Origin: an uncultured Collinsella sp.
Lineage (GTDB): Bacteria; Actinomycetota; Coriobacteriia; Coriobacteriales; Coriobacteriaceae
Direction: 5' to 3'
Assembly: GCA_934650975.1 (NCBI GenBank)
Contig: CAKUFW010000029.1
Span: forward strand, 1-21,135
DNA length: 21,135 bases
Shown piece after piece: positions 7,089-14,221 of the stretch. A program made the position numbers and the translations under genes. The number at the start of each line of letters is the position of its first letter. The stretch's first letter is position 1. The notes beneath the pieces were generated by a model. The model saw only the letters and a list, made by a program, of their open reading frames with translations. It had not been told where the DNA came from and searched no databases.

Positions 7089-8072
7089 TTAGTTCACTTC
7101 GACGGGCTTGGCACCGGGGTGGCGGTCCTCAAAGTCCAGGCGGTACTCGTTTCTGCTGGTTCCCGGCTCGTTGTCGCGCGCCAACGGCACCACGATCTCG
7201 TCCTTGTGGTCCTCGGGCTTGGAGTACTTCAGGCTGATTTCCCAGGCATCGCAGATTGCGTCAATGCGGTGGTCTAGGTCGTCGTACAGGGCGATGATGT
7301 CCTTCCAGGAGCTGTAGTTCTTGGAGCTCGTGGGGACGTCCAGGTCCTCGACGATATCGTAATACTGCTCGATGGTGTCCTCCGTGCGCTCGGCGACGTC
7401 GGCGAGATTTTGACGGGTGGTGCGATCTTCTTCCAGATAGCTGCCGTTAAAGGCCTGCGCGCAGGCGCGAACCTGGCTGTCGAGGTCTTCGAGCAGGTCG
7501 TAGTATTCGCTCAATCGACGGTAGAGGTTCTGCTCGGAAAGCGTTGTTTCGCCGCCATCCTCGTCGTCATCGTCATCATCGTCGTGCAGGCTGTTGGGAT
7601 CGCCGAAGGGCTTTAGGTCATCGGCATCGTCATCGTGGTGCAGCTTGGTTACCTCGGCAGTCGTCTGCGTGGCGGCGTTGTCGAACGGCTTGATCACAAA
7701 GAAGATGACCAGGGCGATGATGATCGCCACCAGCACAACGATAACGGCGATGAGCGGCCCGGTGCCGCTCTTTTTGGGAGCGGGGGCCTGTAGCGAGGCG
7801 GGCGTATACGCGGAAGCCGGCTGCTGCTGGGGCGAGCCGCCCGCGACAGGGATGCGCTGCGTCGTTTCGACCGCCGCGGGGCCGGCGGCGGGGTCGGGGC
7901 GATAGGCGAGAGGGTCGTTTGATTTGGTTTGCGACGCATCGAGGGCGCCGGTCTGCTCAAAAGCGGGCTGGCTATCGCTCGCGGCTGCTTGCTCAACGGG
8001 TGCACCGCACGAGGTGCAGAACTTGGCATCATCTGCAAGAAGCTTGCCGCACGAGGCACAATACCGAGACAT
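7089..8072 (-). CDS. Zinc-ribbon, single-pass membrane protein of unknown function
   Basis: 327-residue protein. The start is the ATG ending at 8072 on the minus strand: AAAGGAG lies just upstream, and the protein then opens with a zinc ribbon, MSRYCASCGKLLADDAKFCTSCG, with C5, C8, C19 and C22 as ligands. A farther ATG (to 8090) would precede this ribosome-binding site and is rejected. Residues about 30-100 are a Pro/Ala/Gln-rich linker. A hydrophobic helix spans 106-128, followed by an acid-rich stretch (147-172, including seven Asp in a row). The C-terminal 150 residues are helical and charged, probably outside the membrane. I cannot name a function; proteins of this plan are usually listed as zinc-ribbon domain-containing. 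It is the only minus-strand gene and is convergent with topA. Confidence 0.8.
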   Translation of the reverse strand: MSRYCASCGKLLADDAKFCTSCGAPVEQAAASDSQPAFEQTGALDASQTKSNDPLAYRPDPAAGPAAVETTQRIPVAGGSPQQQPASAYTPASLQAPAPKKSGTGPLIAVIVVLVAIIIALVIFFVIKPFDNAATQTTAEVTKLHHDDDADDLKPFGDPNSLHDDDDDDDEDGGETTLSEQNLYRRLSEYYDLLEDLDSQVRACAQAFNGSYLEEDRTTRQNLADVAERTEDTIEQYYDIVEDLDVPTSSKNYSSWKDIIALYDDLDHRIDAICDAWEISLKYSKPEDHKDEIVVPLARDNEPGTSRNEYRLDFEDRHPGAKPVEVN

Positions 8073-8109
8073 TGCCACTCCTTTCGCCACATTTCAATGC
8101 AATACGTCG

Positions 8110-8115
8110 ATTATA
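8110..8115 (-). promoter_or_regulatory. Perfect -10 box (TATAAT) for the zinc-ribbon gene
   Basis: On the minus strand GGGTATAATCG places a consensus -10 about 38 bases before the ATG ending at 8072, giving a leader of roughly 30 bases. No convincing -35 was found (the expected position reads TGCCGG), so it may need an activator or an alternative sigma factor. Confidence 0.5.
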
Positions 8116-8142
8116 CCCAGCGCCCCAAAAAGCCGGCAGTTA

Positions 8143-8219
8143 GGGACGTTCCTTTTCGGCCGGGTAGTCATTGGACGTTCTTAAACGACTAGTCATTCAA
8201 GAACGTCCCCAACGACTAG
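8143..8219. repeat. Palindromic repeat cluster centred at 8190/8191
   Basis: GGACGTTCTT (8173-8182) and AAGAACGTCC (8199-8208) are perfect inverted repeats centred exactly on the palindrome GACTAGTC (8187-8194). The whole is a 36-bp palindrome with only two mismatched pairs. A further GGGACGTTC at 8143-8151 can pair with GAACGTCCC at 8201-8209. Short direct repeats are also present: TAGTCATT at 8165 and 8190, AACGACTAG at 8184 and 8211. It lies in a divergent intergenic region. It could be an operator or a REP-like mobile palindrome. Confidence 0.65.
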
Positions 8220-8308
8220 GTTGGGTTTGGGGTGCGCCTGCCCCTGGGGTATCATGGCTTGGTTGCTATAACTCGCATTTTCGCGCCTTGTAGGAAGGGG
8301 CTGCGCCC

Positions 8309-8992
8309 ATGGCTTTTGAGCCCGTTCAACATAGCTTTATCACGCTCGAGGGCGTCGACGGCGCCGGCAAGTCTACGCAGGCGCGTCTGCTGGCCCGCAC
8401 GCTCGACCTTGCCGGCTACCAGGTTGTGAGCCTGCGCGAGCCGGGCGGCACTGCCATCAGCGAAAAGATCCGCGCCCTGCTGCTCGACCCCGCCAACACG
8501 GCGATGGGCGATACCTGCGAGCTGCTGCTCTACGAGGCCGCGCGTGCCCAGCTGGTGCACGAGGTCATCGCGCCCGCCCTTGCGGCCGGCAAGGTGGTCC
8601 TGTGCGACCGCTTCTACGATTCCACGACCTGCTACCAGGCGTTTGCCGATGGCCTCGATCGCCAGATGGTACGCGACGCCAACAACCTGGCTGTCGCCGG
8701 TACGCATCCGGCGCTCACGCTCGTCTATCACATCACGCCCGAGCAGGCGGCGCTGCGCATGGCGGCCCGCGGTGCGGCCGATCGCATGGAGGCCAAGGGC
8801 ATGGCCTTCCAGGAGCGTGTCTATCAGGGATTTTGTGCCATTGCTGCCGAGGAGCCAGACCGCGTAAAGCTCATCGACGCCGCTGCGTCGATCGCAGACG
8901 TCTTCGCGCAGACGGTCGAGCTGGTTCGTGCGCACGGCCTTGACATTCCCCAAGATGCTGTCGCCGCCGCGCTCGCCCAGGAGGCTGAGTAA
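8309..8992 (+). CDS. tmk: Thymidylate kinase
   Basis: Phosphorylates dTMP to dTDP using ATP, an essential step in dTTP synthesis. The 227-residue protein has the P-loop GVDGAGKST (15-23) within ITLEGVDGAGKSTQARLLA and the DR motif at Asp100-Arg101 in CDRFYDSTTCYQAFADG, the thymidylate kinase signature that contacts dTMP. A LID-like arginine region follows in MAARGAADRME. The start ATG 8309 is preceded by AGGAAGG at 8292-8298. The gene is followed by holB with only one base between stop and start, and AGGAGG at 8979-8984 inside tmk serves holB. The tmk-holB pairing is widely conserved in bacteria and supports both calls. Confidence 0.96.
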   Translation: MAFEPVQHSFITLEGVDGAGKSTQARLLARTLDLAGYQVVSLREPGGTAISEKIRALLLDPANTAMGDTCELLLYEAARAQLVHEVIAPALAAGKVVLCDRFYDSTTCYQAFADGLDRQMVRDANNLAVAGTHPALTLVYHITPEQAALRMAARGAADRMEAKGMAFQERVYQGFCAIAAEEPDRVKLIDAAASIADVFAQTVELVRAHGLDIPQDAVAAALAQEAE

Positions 8993-8993
8993 C

Positions 8994-10121
8994 ATGGCCC
9001 CCGCTCAGGCAAGCCTGCTCGCCAAGCTCGACACCCAGGAACGCGTGCGCGACTTTTTGACCAACGCCATCGCAAACGGCCGCGCATCGCACGCCTACCT
9101 GTTCTTGGGCGCGCCCGGCGCCGGTAAGCTCGACGCCGCATGGGCGCTTGCCCAGGCATTCCTGTGCGAGCGGGACGGCTGTGGTTCGTGCGACAGCTGC
9201 GTGCGCGTTGCCCGCCATACGCATCCCGACGTGCACTATTACACGCCCGAGAGCGCCACAGGCTACCTCATCGCCCAGACCCGCGAGCTCCTCGACGACG
9301 TGCCCCTCGCACCCATCCGCGCCAAGGCTAAGGTCTACATCATCGACCGTGCCGAGCAACTGCGCGCCAACACCGCCAACGCACTGCTCAAAACACTCGA
9401 AGAACCGCCCGAGGGCGTCATGTTCATCCTGCTGGGCACCTCGGCCGACGTAATGCTGCCCACCATTGTGAGCCGCTGCCAGTGCGTGCCGTTTCGGCTG
9501 GTATCGCCCGCCGTCGCCGCGCAGGCCGTGAGCCGCGCCACCGGCCAGGACCCCGCGCGCTGCCGCATGGCCGTCGCCGTGGCGGGAAGCCCCACGCGTG
9601 GTATCGAGTTCCTTAAGAGCGCCGAGCGTCAGGACGCCCGCCGCCAGATGGTCCGCGCCATCGATTCGCTCATCGCTGCCGACGAGGCCGATGTGCTCAG
9701 TCGCGCCAAGTCGCTCATCGTCGCCGTCAAGGCGCCGCTCGCCGAGGTCAAGTCCACGCAGGAAAAGGTGCTCGAGCAAAATGCCGACTACCTGTCGCGT
9801 GGAGCATTGAAGCAGCTTGAGGACCGCAACAAGCGCGAACTCAACGCGCGCGAGCGTTCGGGTATCATGGAAGCGCTGGCGAGCGCGCGGACGCTCATGC
9901 GCGATGTGCTGCTGACGCTTCAGGACGAGGCAGCAGACGTGGTGAACGAGGATGTGCGCGACACGATCGGGCGGCTTGCCGCCGCGACGAATGTTGCGGG
10001 TGCCACCCAGGCGCTCGAGGCGGTCGCGACCGCTGAGCGCAACATCGCCAGAAACGTTACTCCCCAGCTGGCCATCGAGGTCATGCTGTTCGATATCAGG
10101 AAGGCACTGAAATGCCGTTAG
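8994..10121 (+). CDS. holB: DNA polymerase III delta-prime subunit
   Basis: Clamp-loader subunit of the replicative polymerase. The start is ATG 8994, immediately after the tmk stop, with AGGAGG at 8979-8984; the in-frame ATG at 8928 inside tmk is rejected. In 375 residues there is a P-loop-like GAPGAGKL (39-46), in which the usual Thr/Ser after Lys is Leu, as expected for a subunit that need not hydrolyse ATP. A zinc module has C58, C63, C66 and C69 in CERDGCGSCDSC followed by HPDV. The AAA+ sensor regions include LLKTLEEPPEGVMFILL and the SRC motif (TIVSRCQ). The C-terminal half is helical and more divergent. The gene overlaps ricT by 10 bases, so the two are coupled. Confidence 0.93.
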   Translation: MAPAQASLLAKLDTQERVRDFLTNAIANGRASHAYLFLGAPGAGKLDAAWALAQAFLCERDGCGSCDSCVRVARHTHPDVHYYTPESATGYLIAQTRELLDDVPLAPIRAKAKVYIIDRAEQLRANTANALLKTLEEPPEGVMFILLGTSADVMLPTIVSRCQCVPFRLVSPAVAAQAVSRATGQDPARCRMAVAVAGSPTRGIEFLKSAERQDARRQMVRAIDSLIAADEADVLSRAKSLIVAVKAPLAEVKSTQEKVLEQNADYLSRGALKQLEDRNKRELNARERSGIMEALASARTLMRDVLLTLQDEAADVVNEDVRDTIGRLAAATNVAGATQALEAVATAERNIARNVTPQLAIEVMLFDIRKALKCR

Positions 10122-11812
10122 TCGTACCCGTTAAGTTTACCTACGCCTCGCGCGACCTGTGGTTCGACCCGCAGGATCTGGATATCCTTGAGGCCGATTA
10201 CGCAATTTGCTCTACCGAGCGCGGAACCGAGATCGGCCTGGTCACGGCTGACCCCTTCGAGGTACCGCAGGACGAGATCGGCCAGCCGCTCAAGCCCGTG
10301 CTGCGTGTGGCGAGTGACATCGACCTGCAGCTTGCCGACGACCTGGCCATCCAGGGCGACGAGGCCATGGTCGATTTCCGCCGCCTGGTCAAGGAGCTCG
10401 ACCTCGAGATGAAGCCGGTCGGCGTCGAGTACCTGTTTGGCGGCGAGAAGGCCGTGTTCTACTTTGCGGCCGAGGAGCGCGTCGATTTTCGCCAGCTTGT
10501 TAAGGACCTGTCCTCGACGCTGCACATTCGCGTCGACATGCGCCAGATCGGCGTGCGCGACGAGACCCGCCTGGTGGGCGGCTATGCCCAGTGCGGCCAG
10601 GAGCTCTGCTGCACGCGCTTTGGCGGACAGTTTGAGCCCGTCTCGATCCGCATGGCAAAAGAGCAGGACCTGCCGCTCAATTCGTCCAAGATCAGCGGCG
10701 TCTGCGGCCGCCTGATGTGCTGCCTGCGCTACGAGTTCGAGGCGTACAAGGACTTTAAGAGCCGCGCGCCCAAAAAGAAGACGCTTATCGATACGCCGCT
10801 CGGCAAGGCGCGTATCCAGGAATACGACACCCCGCGCGAGCAGCTGGTGCTGCGCCTGGAGAACGGCAAGGTCTTTAAGGTCAACCTGGCCGATATGACC
10901 TGCTCCGAGGGTTGCAAAAAGAAGGCCGCCGAGCAGGGTTGCAACTGCCGTCCCGACTGCGTGACGCGCGATGTGCTCGAGCGCATCGAGTCGCCCGAGA
11001 TGCGCTTGGCGCTTATGGAGCTCGACCGCGAGAACGGCGTCGACGTGGGCGATGGCCTGTCGAGCGCCGATCGTCTGGCGGGCACGTCGATGCCCAAGCG
11101 CCGTCGTCGCGATGCGGACGCCGATGCCCGTGCCGGTCAGAGCCAGGGCGAGGGTCGTGGCCGCGGTAAGGGTCGCGGTAAGGCCGAGGCGCCCGAGGCC
11201 GAGGAAGCCGCCGGTGGCCGTCGCCGTCGCAAGCGTTCGGGCTCGGGCGATGCCGGCGAGGCCGCGTCTGCAGGCAAGAATGCCTCCCGCGAGCGCGAGG
11301 CTCAACAGCCCCAGCAGCAAAACCGCGGCGGTGGCATGAACCCCACGCGCCGTCGTCGCCGTCATCTGTCGAGCGAGGAGCGCGAGGACGCCTTCCGCGC
11401 AGCAGCCGCTCGCGAGGCCGGTGCCGCCCCTAAGGGTGGTTCTGGTTCCGACGCACCTGCCGACAAGGGTGGCAAGCCGCGTGGCGAGGAGGAGCGCGCT
11501 CCGCGTCCGCGCCGTCGCCATTCCTCGGGCACGCAGCAAAAGCCCTCGGTGCCTTCTGTGGCCGATCAGGTTTCGGATGGCGAGGTCAAGGTCACGCGTC
11601 GTCGCCCTGGAGACGGCGGAGGAGCGGCTGCCAAGGCCGCGCGCGGCGCTTCTCGCGATGAGCGTGAGCCGCGCGAGGATCGTGCTGGCGAGGGCTCGGC
11701 CGACCAGGGCCAGAAGCGCCGTCGCCGTCGTCGCTCCCGCAAGTCGCGTCAAGATGGTGGCGAGGGCTCGACCCAAAACTCGTCCGCACCGCAACCGCCC
11801 ACCGGCGAATAG
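10112..11812 (+). CDS. ricT: PSP1-domain protein RicT (YaaT) with extra Cys cluster and Arg-rich tail
   Basis: The first 260 residues are a PSP1-domain protein of the RicT/YaaT family, which in Bacillus forms an Fe-S-bearing complex with RicA and RicF that influences RNase Y-dependent mRNA maturation and competence. The two family cysteine motifs are present: CGQELCC (C161, C166, C167) and CGRLMCC (C198, C203, C204). Two things are unusual. A second cluster follows directly (C264, C268, C277, C279, C283 in CSEGCKKKAAEQGCNCRPDC). From about residue 325 to 566 there is a disordered, Arg/Gly/Ala-rich tail with RGRGKGRGK and many RRRRR blocks, resembling RNA-binding tails of degradosome proteins. 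Bacillus YaaT has about 275 residues, so this protein is twice that length. ATG 10112 overlaps the end of holB and has GGAAGG upstream. RicA and RicF are not in the window. Confidence 0.88.
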   Translation: MPLVVPVKFTYASRDLWFDPQDLDILEADYAICSTERGTEIGLVTADPFEVPQDEIGQPLKPVLRVASDIDLQLADDLAIQGDEAMVDFRRLVKELDLEMKPVGVEYLFGGEKAVFYFAAEERVDFRQLVKDLSSTLHIRVDMRQIGVRDETRLVGGYAQCGQELCCTRFGGQFEPVSIRMAKEQDLPLNSSKISGVCGRLMCCLRYEFEAYKDFKSRAPKKKTLIDTPLGKARIQEYDTPREQLVLRLENGKVFKVNLADMTCSEGCKKKAAEQGCNCRPDCVTRDVLERIESPEMRLALMELDRENGVDVGDGLSSADRLAGTSMPKRRRRDADADARAGQSQGEGRGRGKGRGKAEAPEAEEAAGGRRRRKRSGSGDAGEAASAGKNASREREAQQPQQQNRGGGMNPTRRRRRHLSSEEREDAFRAAAAREAGAAPKGGSGSDAPADKGGKPRGEEERAPRPRRRHSSGTQQKPSVPSVADQVSDGEVKVTRRRPGDGGGAAAKAARGASRDEREPREDRAGEGSADQGQKRRRRRRSRKSRQDGGEGSTQNSSAPQPPTGE

Positions 11813-11876
11813 CGCCCGCGAGCGGATTTAACCAGCCTGGCTCCAAACGCGTCGGGGTACCATAGCGCTGAATCAA

Positions 11877-11910
11877 CAACCCTCCCTGCGACCGAACGTA
11901 GGGAGGGTTG
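11877..11910 (+). promoter_or_regulatory. Hairpin covering the comF ribosome-binding site
   Basis: CAACCCTCCCTGCG (11877-11890) pairs with CGTAGGGAGGGTTG (11897-11910) over 14 bp with one G-U wobble and the loop ACCGAA. The 3' arm contains GGGAGGG (11901-11907), the only Shine-Dalgarno for the TTG start at 11915. In the folded RNA the site is masked by CCCTCCC. A TACCAT at 11858-11863 could be a -10 box starting the transcript just before the hairpin, but no -35 was found. It may alternatively terminate the ricT transcript, though only TGTCTTG follows. Confidence 0.6.
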
Positions 11911-11914
11911 TGTC

Positions 11915-12721
11915 TTGAAGAGGCATTTGAATGTGTTGGGTTGCCTGCAAGGGGTTGGCGCCCTACCGTTTGCGGATGAATTGCTACCGCTTGCCGAGCG
12001 CGCGACGTACGAGGCGCTCGAAGCGTTGTCGCCCACGCGATGCGCCGGCTGCGAGCGCGCCGGTGCGCTGATCTGCCAGGATTGCCTGACCTCGCTTGCC
12101 CTCATCGACCCACGCCATAGCTGCACCCGATGCGGCGCCCCGTTTGGGGACCTGCTGTGCACCGAATGCTCGGTCGAGGGCGCGTCCTCGGCGATGGCCG
12201 AAGCGCTCGATCGCTGCTTGGCGTGCGCCGTCTATGTGCATCCGCTGCCGCGGATCATTAAAGCGTACAAAGACGCGGGCGAGCGACGCTTGGCTCCGTA
12301 TCTGGCAGAGCTGCTATACGACACCGCCCTGCATGCGCAGGTCGCAGCTCCCGATCGCTATGGCGGCGTGCTGTCCGGTGCGGACGCGGTGGTTTTTGTG
12401 CCTGCGACAGCGGCGGCGTTTCGGCGGCGCGGCTTTGATCACATGGAGACCATTGCGCGTCCATTTTGCGAGCTGTCGGGTGTCCCGCTGCTCGATGCCC
12501 TCGTTAAGTACGGCCATGGCGACCAGCGTGAACTCGGTCGTGAGGAACGCCGCGAGCGTGCCCGGGGCATGTACGAGACCGTTGAGGACGTGCGGGGCAA
12601 GCACCTGCTGCTTATCGACGACGTTATCACCACGGGTGCGACGATGGCAGCGGCTTCGGCGGAACTCAAGCGCGCCGGTGCCGCGGCCGTTGATGGCCTC
12701 GCTGTCGCACGCGTTTGGTAG
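11915..12721 (+). CDS. comF: ComF family protein (phosphoribosyltransferase-like)
   Basis: Homologue of competence protein ComFC, a phosphoribosyltransferase-fold protein needed for DNA uptake in transformable bacteria. In 268 residues the N-terminus carries two zinc-binding pairs of CxxC motifs (C43/C46 with C54/C57, and C70/C73 with C82/C85). The C-terminus has the PRPP-binding loop IDDVITTGATM (about 234-244), the family's best mark. The middle includes IIKAYKDAGERRLAPYLAELL, also typical. The TTG at 11915 is chosen because GGGAGGG lies 7 bases upstream and no in-frame ATG precedes the zinc motifs. This site is buried in a hairpin. No comFA helicase gene is adjacent, so a competence role here is inferred from family alone. 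Confidence 0.9.
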   Translation: MKRHLNVLGCLQGVGALPFADELLPLAERATYEALEALSPTRCAGCERAGALICQDCLTSLALIDPRHSCTRCGAPFGDLLCTECSVEGASSAMAEALDRCLACAVYVHPLPRIIKAYKDAGERRLAPYLAELLYDTALHAQVAAPDRYGGVLSGADAVVFVPATAAAFRRRGFDHMETIARPFCELSGVPLLDALVKYGHGDQRELGREERRERARGMYETVEDVRGKHLLLIDDVITTGATMAAASAELKRAGAAAVDGLAVARVW

Positions 12722-12732
12722 GGGTGGTTCAT

Positions 12733-13845
12733 GTGGCGATAACAATCAAGCAATGCAACAAGCCGACAGAAGAGCAGCTCGCGGCTTCCGTAATTCTGAC
12801 GGGTGCCTCGGCGCTGCGTATGATGCGCGCCGAGCGCCGGCAGATGGGCTACATCGGCTGGAAGGACCTCGAGCCCGAGGAGGAACGCCGCGTACTATGT
12901 GTGTCATCGCCTTCGGCGGAGGATATCTACCTTCCCGACCTGGTGCGAATCGGAGCCAAAAGCGGCGAGGTGCAAGAAGACTTGTGCCTGCTAGTGGGGT
13001 CCGCGGCACGGCGCCGTCGCATGCCTGGTGTGAGTTGGTCTGTCTGTTCCGCGGGGTTGCCGGCCGGCTCGATTCTGGAGGTGGAGCCGGGGGTGTACAG
13101 CTTGTCTCCCGAAGCCCTCTGCGTTGCCGTCGCGCGCGAAATCGGCTGTATCCAGGCATTTGCCCTGGCCCAGGAGCTGTGCTCCAAGATTTCACTGAGC
13201 GACCGAGGTGAGTATCTGCCTCCCTATACGTCGCCTGTCGTGAACAAATTGGCAAAGGACAAGGACCAGCCTGCGGATGTGGGCTACTTTGAGGTCGAAC
13301 CGGTGCTGACACCCGATCGCCTGGCAGAATACCTCGCAGCTTGCAAAGGGAGTGCAGCCAAACAGCTGCGGCGCCTGTGCCCCTATCTGTCGGAAAACCT
13401 GCGTTCACCCATGGAATGCATCATGCTTGCCATGTTTTCACTTCCGTTTTCCTATGGGGGATTTGCCTGCGGCCCCTTTAAGACCGACTACAAAATCGAG
13501 TTCAATGACCGTGCGCAGGCAATCTCGGGAATGCCCCATGCGATTTGCGATGCGTACCAGGAAGCAGCCCGGTTTGACCTGGAATACAACGGTGAGTCGG
13601 GTCATGGCTCTCGAAGCGGACGCATCCACGACGAAAAACGTAACACGGGCTTTTTGGCCATGGGGATCGAGGTCGCGACCGTCAACAATGAGATGCTTTG
13701 CGACATGGAAGCGATGGAGGCGCTAGCATGGCGCATCCATCAACGCATGGGTAAGCGGTACCAAAACCGCGTGGAGGCTCGTCGAAAGAAGCAAGATGTT
13801 CTGCTGAACACGCTCCGAGCGTGCTTTGGGCTTAAACCAGCTTAG
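12733..13845 (+). CDS. Probable VSR/DUF559-fold endonuclease-like protein (AbiEi-like architecture)
   Basis: No named gene recognised. The C-terminal part looks like the VSR/DUF559 nuclease fold. With GTG 12733 as residue 1, Asp273 is followed by RFDLEYNGESGH (Glu284 and His291), then by D-x2-R (Asp300, Arg303) and GFLAMGIEVATVNNEML. This matches the usual pattern 'xDLxY-x-G-x-H ... D-x2-R ... L-x3-G-x2-V'. Before it, SPMECIMLAMFSLPFSYGG resembles a motif common to actinobacterial AbiEi-like/DUF559 proteins, and the N-terminus (TGASALRMM) fits their opening domain. The start is uncertain: GTG 12733 has AGGGGTGG 5 bases upstream, while TTG 12715 would overlap comF by 7 bases. The protein has about 370 residues. 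Codon use is visibly less GC-biased than in its neighbours, suggesting an accessory gene. No partner toxin, antitoxin or methylase is adjacent. Confidence 0.62.
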   Translation: MAITIKQCNKPTEEQLAASVILTGASALRMMRAERRQMGYIGWKDLEPEEERRVLCVSSPSAEDIYLPDLVRIGAKSGEVQEDLCLLVGSAARRRRMPGVSWSVCSAGLPAGSILEVEPGVYSLSPEALCVAVAREIGCIQAFALAQELCSKISLSDRGEYLPPYTSPVVNKLAKDKDQPADVGYFEVEPVLTPDRLAEYLAACKGSAAKQLRRLCPYLSENLRSPMECIMLAMFSLPFSYGGFACGPFKTDYKIEFNDRAQAISGMPHAICDAYQEAARFDLEYNGESGHGSRSGRIHDEKRNTGFLAMGIEVATVNNEMLCDMEAMEALAWRIHQRMGKRYQNRVEARRKKQDVLLNTLRACFGLKPA

Positions 13846-13883
13846 TTGTATGGCTTCAAAGGGGGGGGTTCGTTCAGGGGCTC

Positions 13884-14100
13884 TGTGCAAAAAATGGCAA
13901 ATATGAGTACTGTTACTAGGTTGGTAGCAGCGAAATTTAATAGTTGCGGACTGAAAACGTGCATTCATTGAATAGATAATAAACAAATGTGGAGTATCTT
14001 GGCGCCAAATAGACTGTGTGGAGCTCAAAAAAGGCTTGCAAGGCGGAAAAACGCTGCTACTAAATTGGTAGCAGTACTCATATTTGATGTTTTTTGCACA
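13884..14100. mobile_element. 217-bp MITE-like element with 49-bp terminal inverted repeats
   Basis: The left end (13884-13932, beginning TGTGCAAAAAATGGCAAATA) and right end (14052-14100, ending TTTTTTGCACA) are inverted copies of 49 bp with 41 matches. The identical core AAATATGAGTACTG occurs in both. Each arm is itself a hairpin: CTGCTAC and GTAGCAG pair around 7 bases in the right arm, and CTGTTAC/GTAGCAG in the left. The 119 bp between them are AT-rich compared with the genome and have no credible ORF. No target-site duplication is evident. Either a non-autonomous mobile element or two mirrored regulatory/terminator modules would explain this. Confidence 0.65.
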
Positions 14101-14101
14101 C

Positions 14102-14149
14102 GGCACCCGGGGACGGGTGCCCCGGAGCTCCCCGCAGGGGAGCTCCGGG
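14102..14149. terminator. Two adjoining GC hairpins
   Basis: GGCACCC (14102-14108) pairs with GGGTGCC (14115-14121). Sharing one base, CCCGGAGCTCCCC (14121-14133) pairs perfectly with GGGGAGCTCCGGG (14137-14149) around GCA. They begin one base after the inverted-repeat element. No T-run follows; they may end the upstream transcript or insulate the promoter at 14222-14250. Confidence 0.5.
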
Positions 14150-14221
14150 CTTCAAGAGGGTATGAATGGTCCGCTCCGACCTGCGAAATCTGTGCTCACG
14201 GTGCGAATGACGCCCCTAACC

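Noticed and set aside
8928..8993. ATG 8928 as the holB start
   Set aside because: It lies inside tmk and adds 22 Arg/Pro-rich residues; ATG 8994 has an AGGAGG at the right distance.
10118..11794. Minus-strand open frame of 558 codons opposite ricT
   Set aside because: The plus strand carries a recognisable PSP1 protein coupled to holB; the antisense translation is an Ala/Leu/Arg-rich artefact.
8215..13924. Shared 10-mer ACTAGGTTGG at 8215-8224 and 13915-13924
   Set aside because: It links the two repeat regions but does not extend beyond ten bases, so it may be chance. A genome-wide count would decide.
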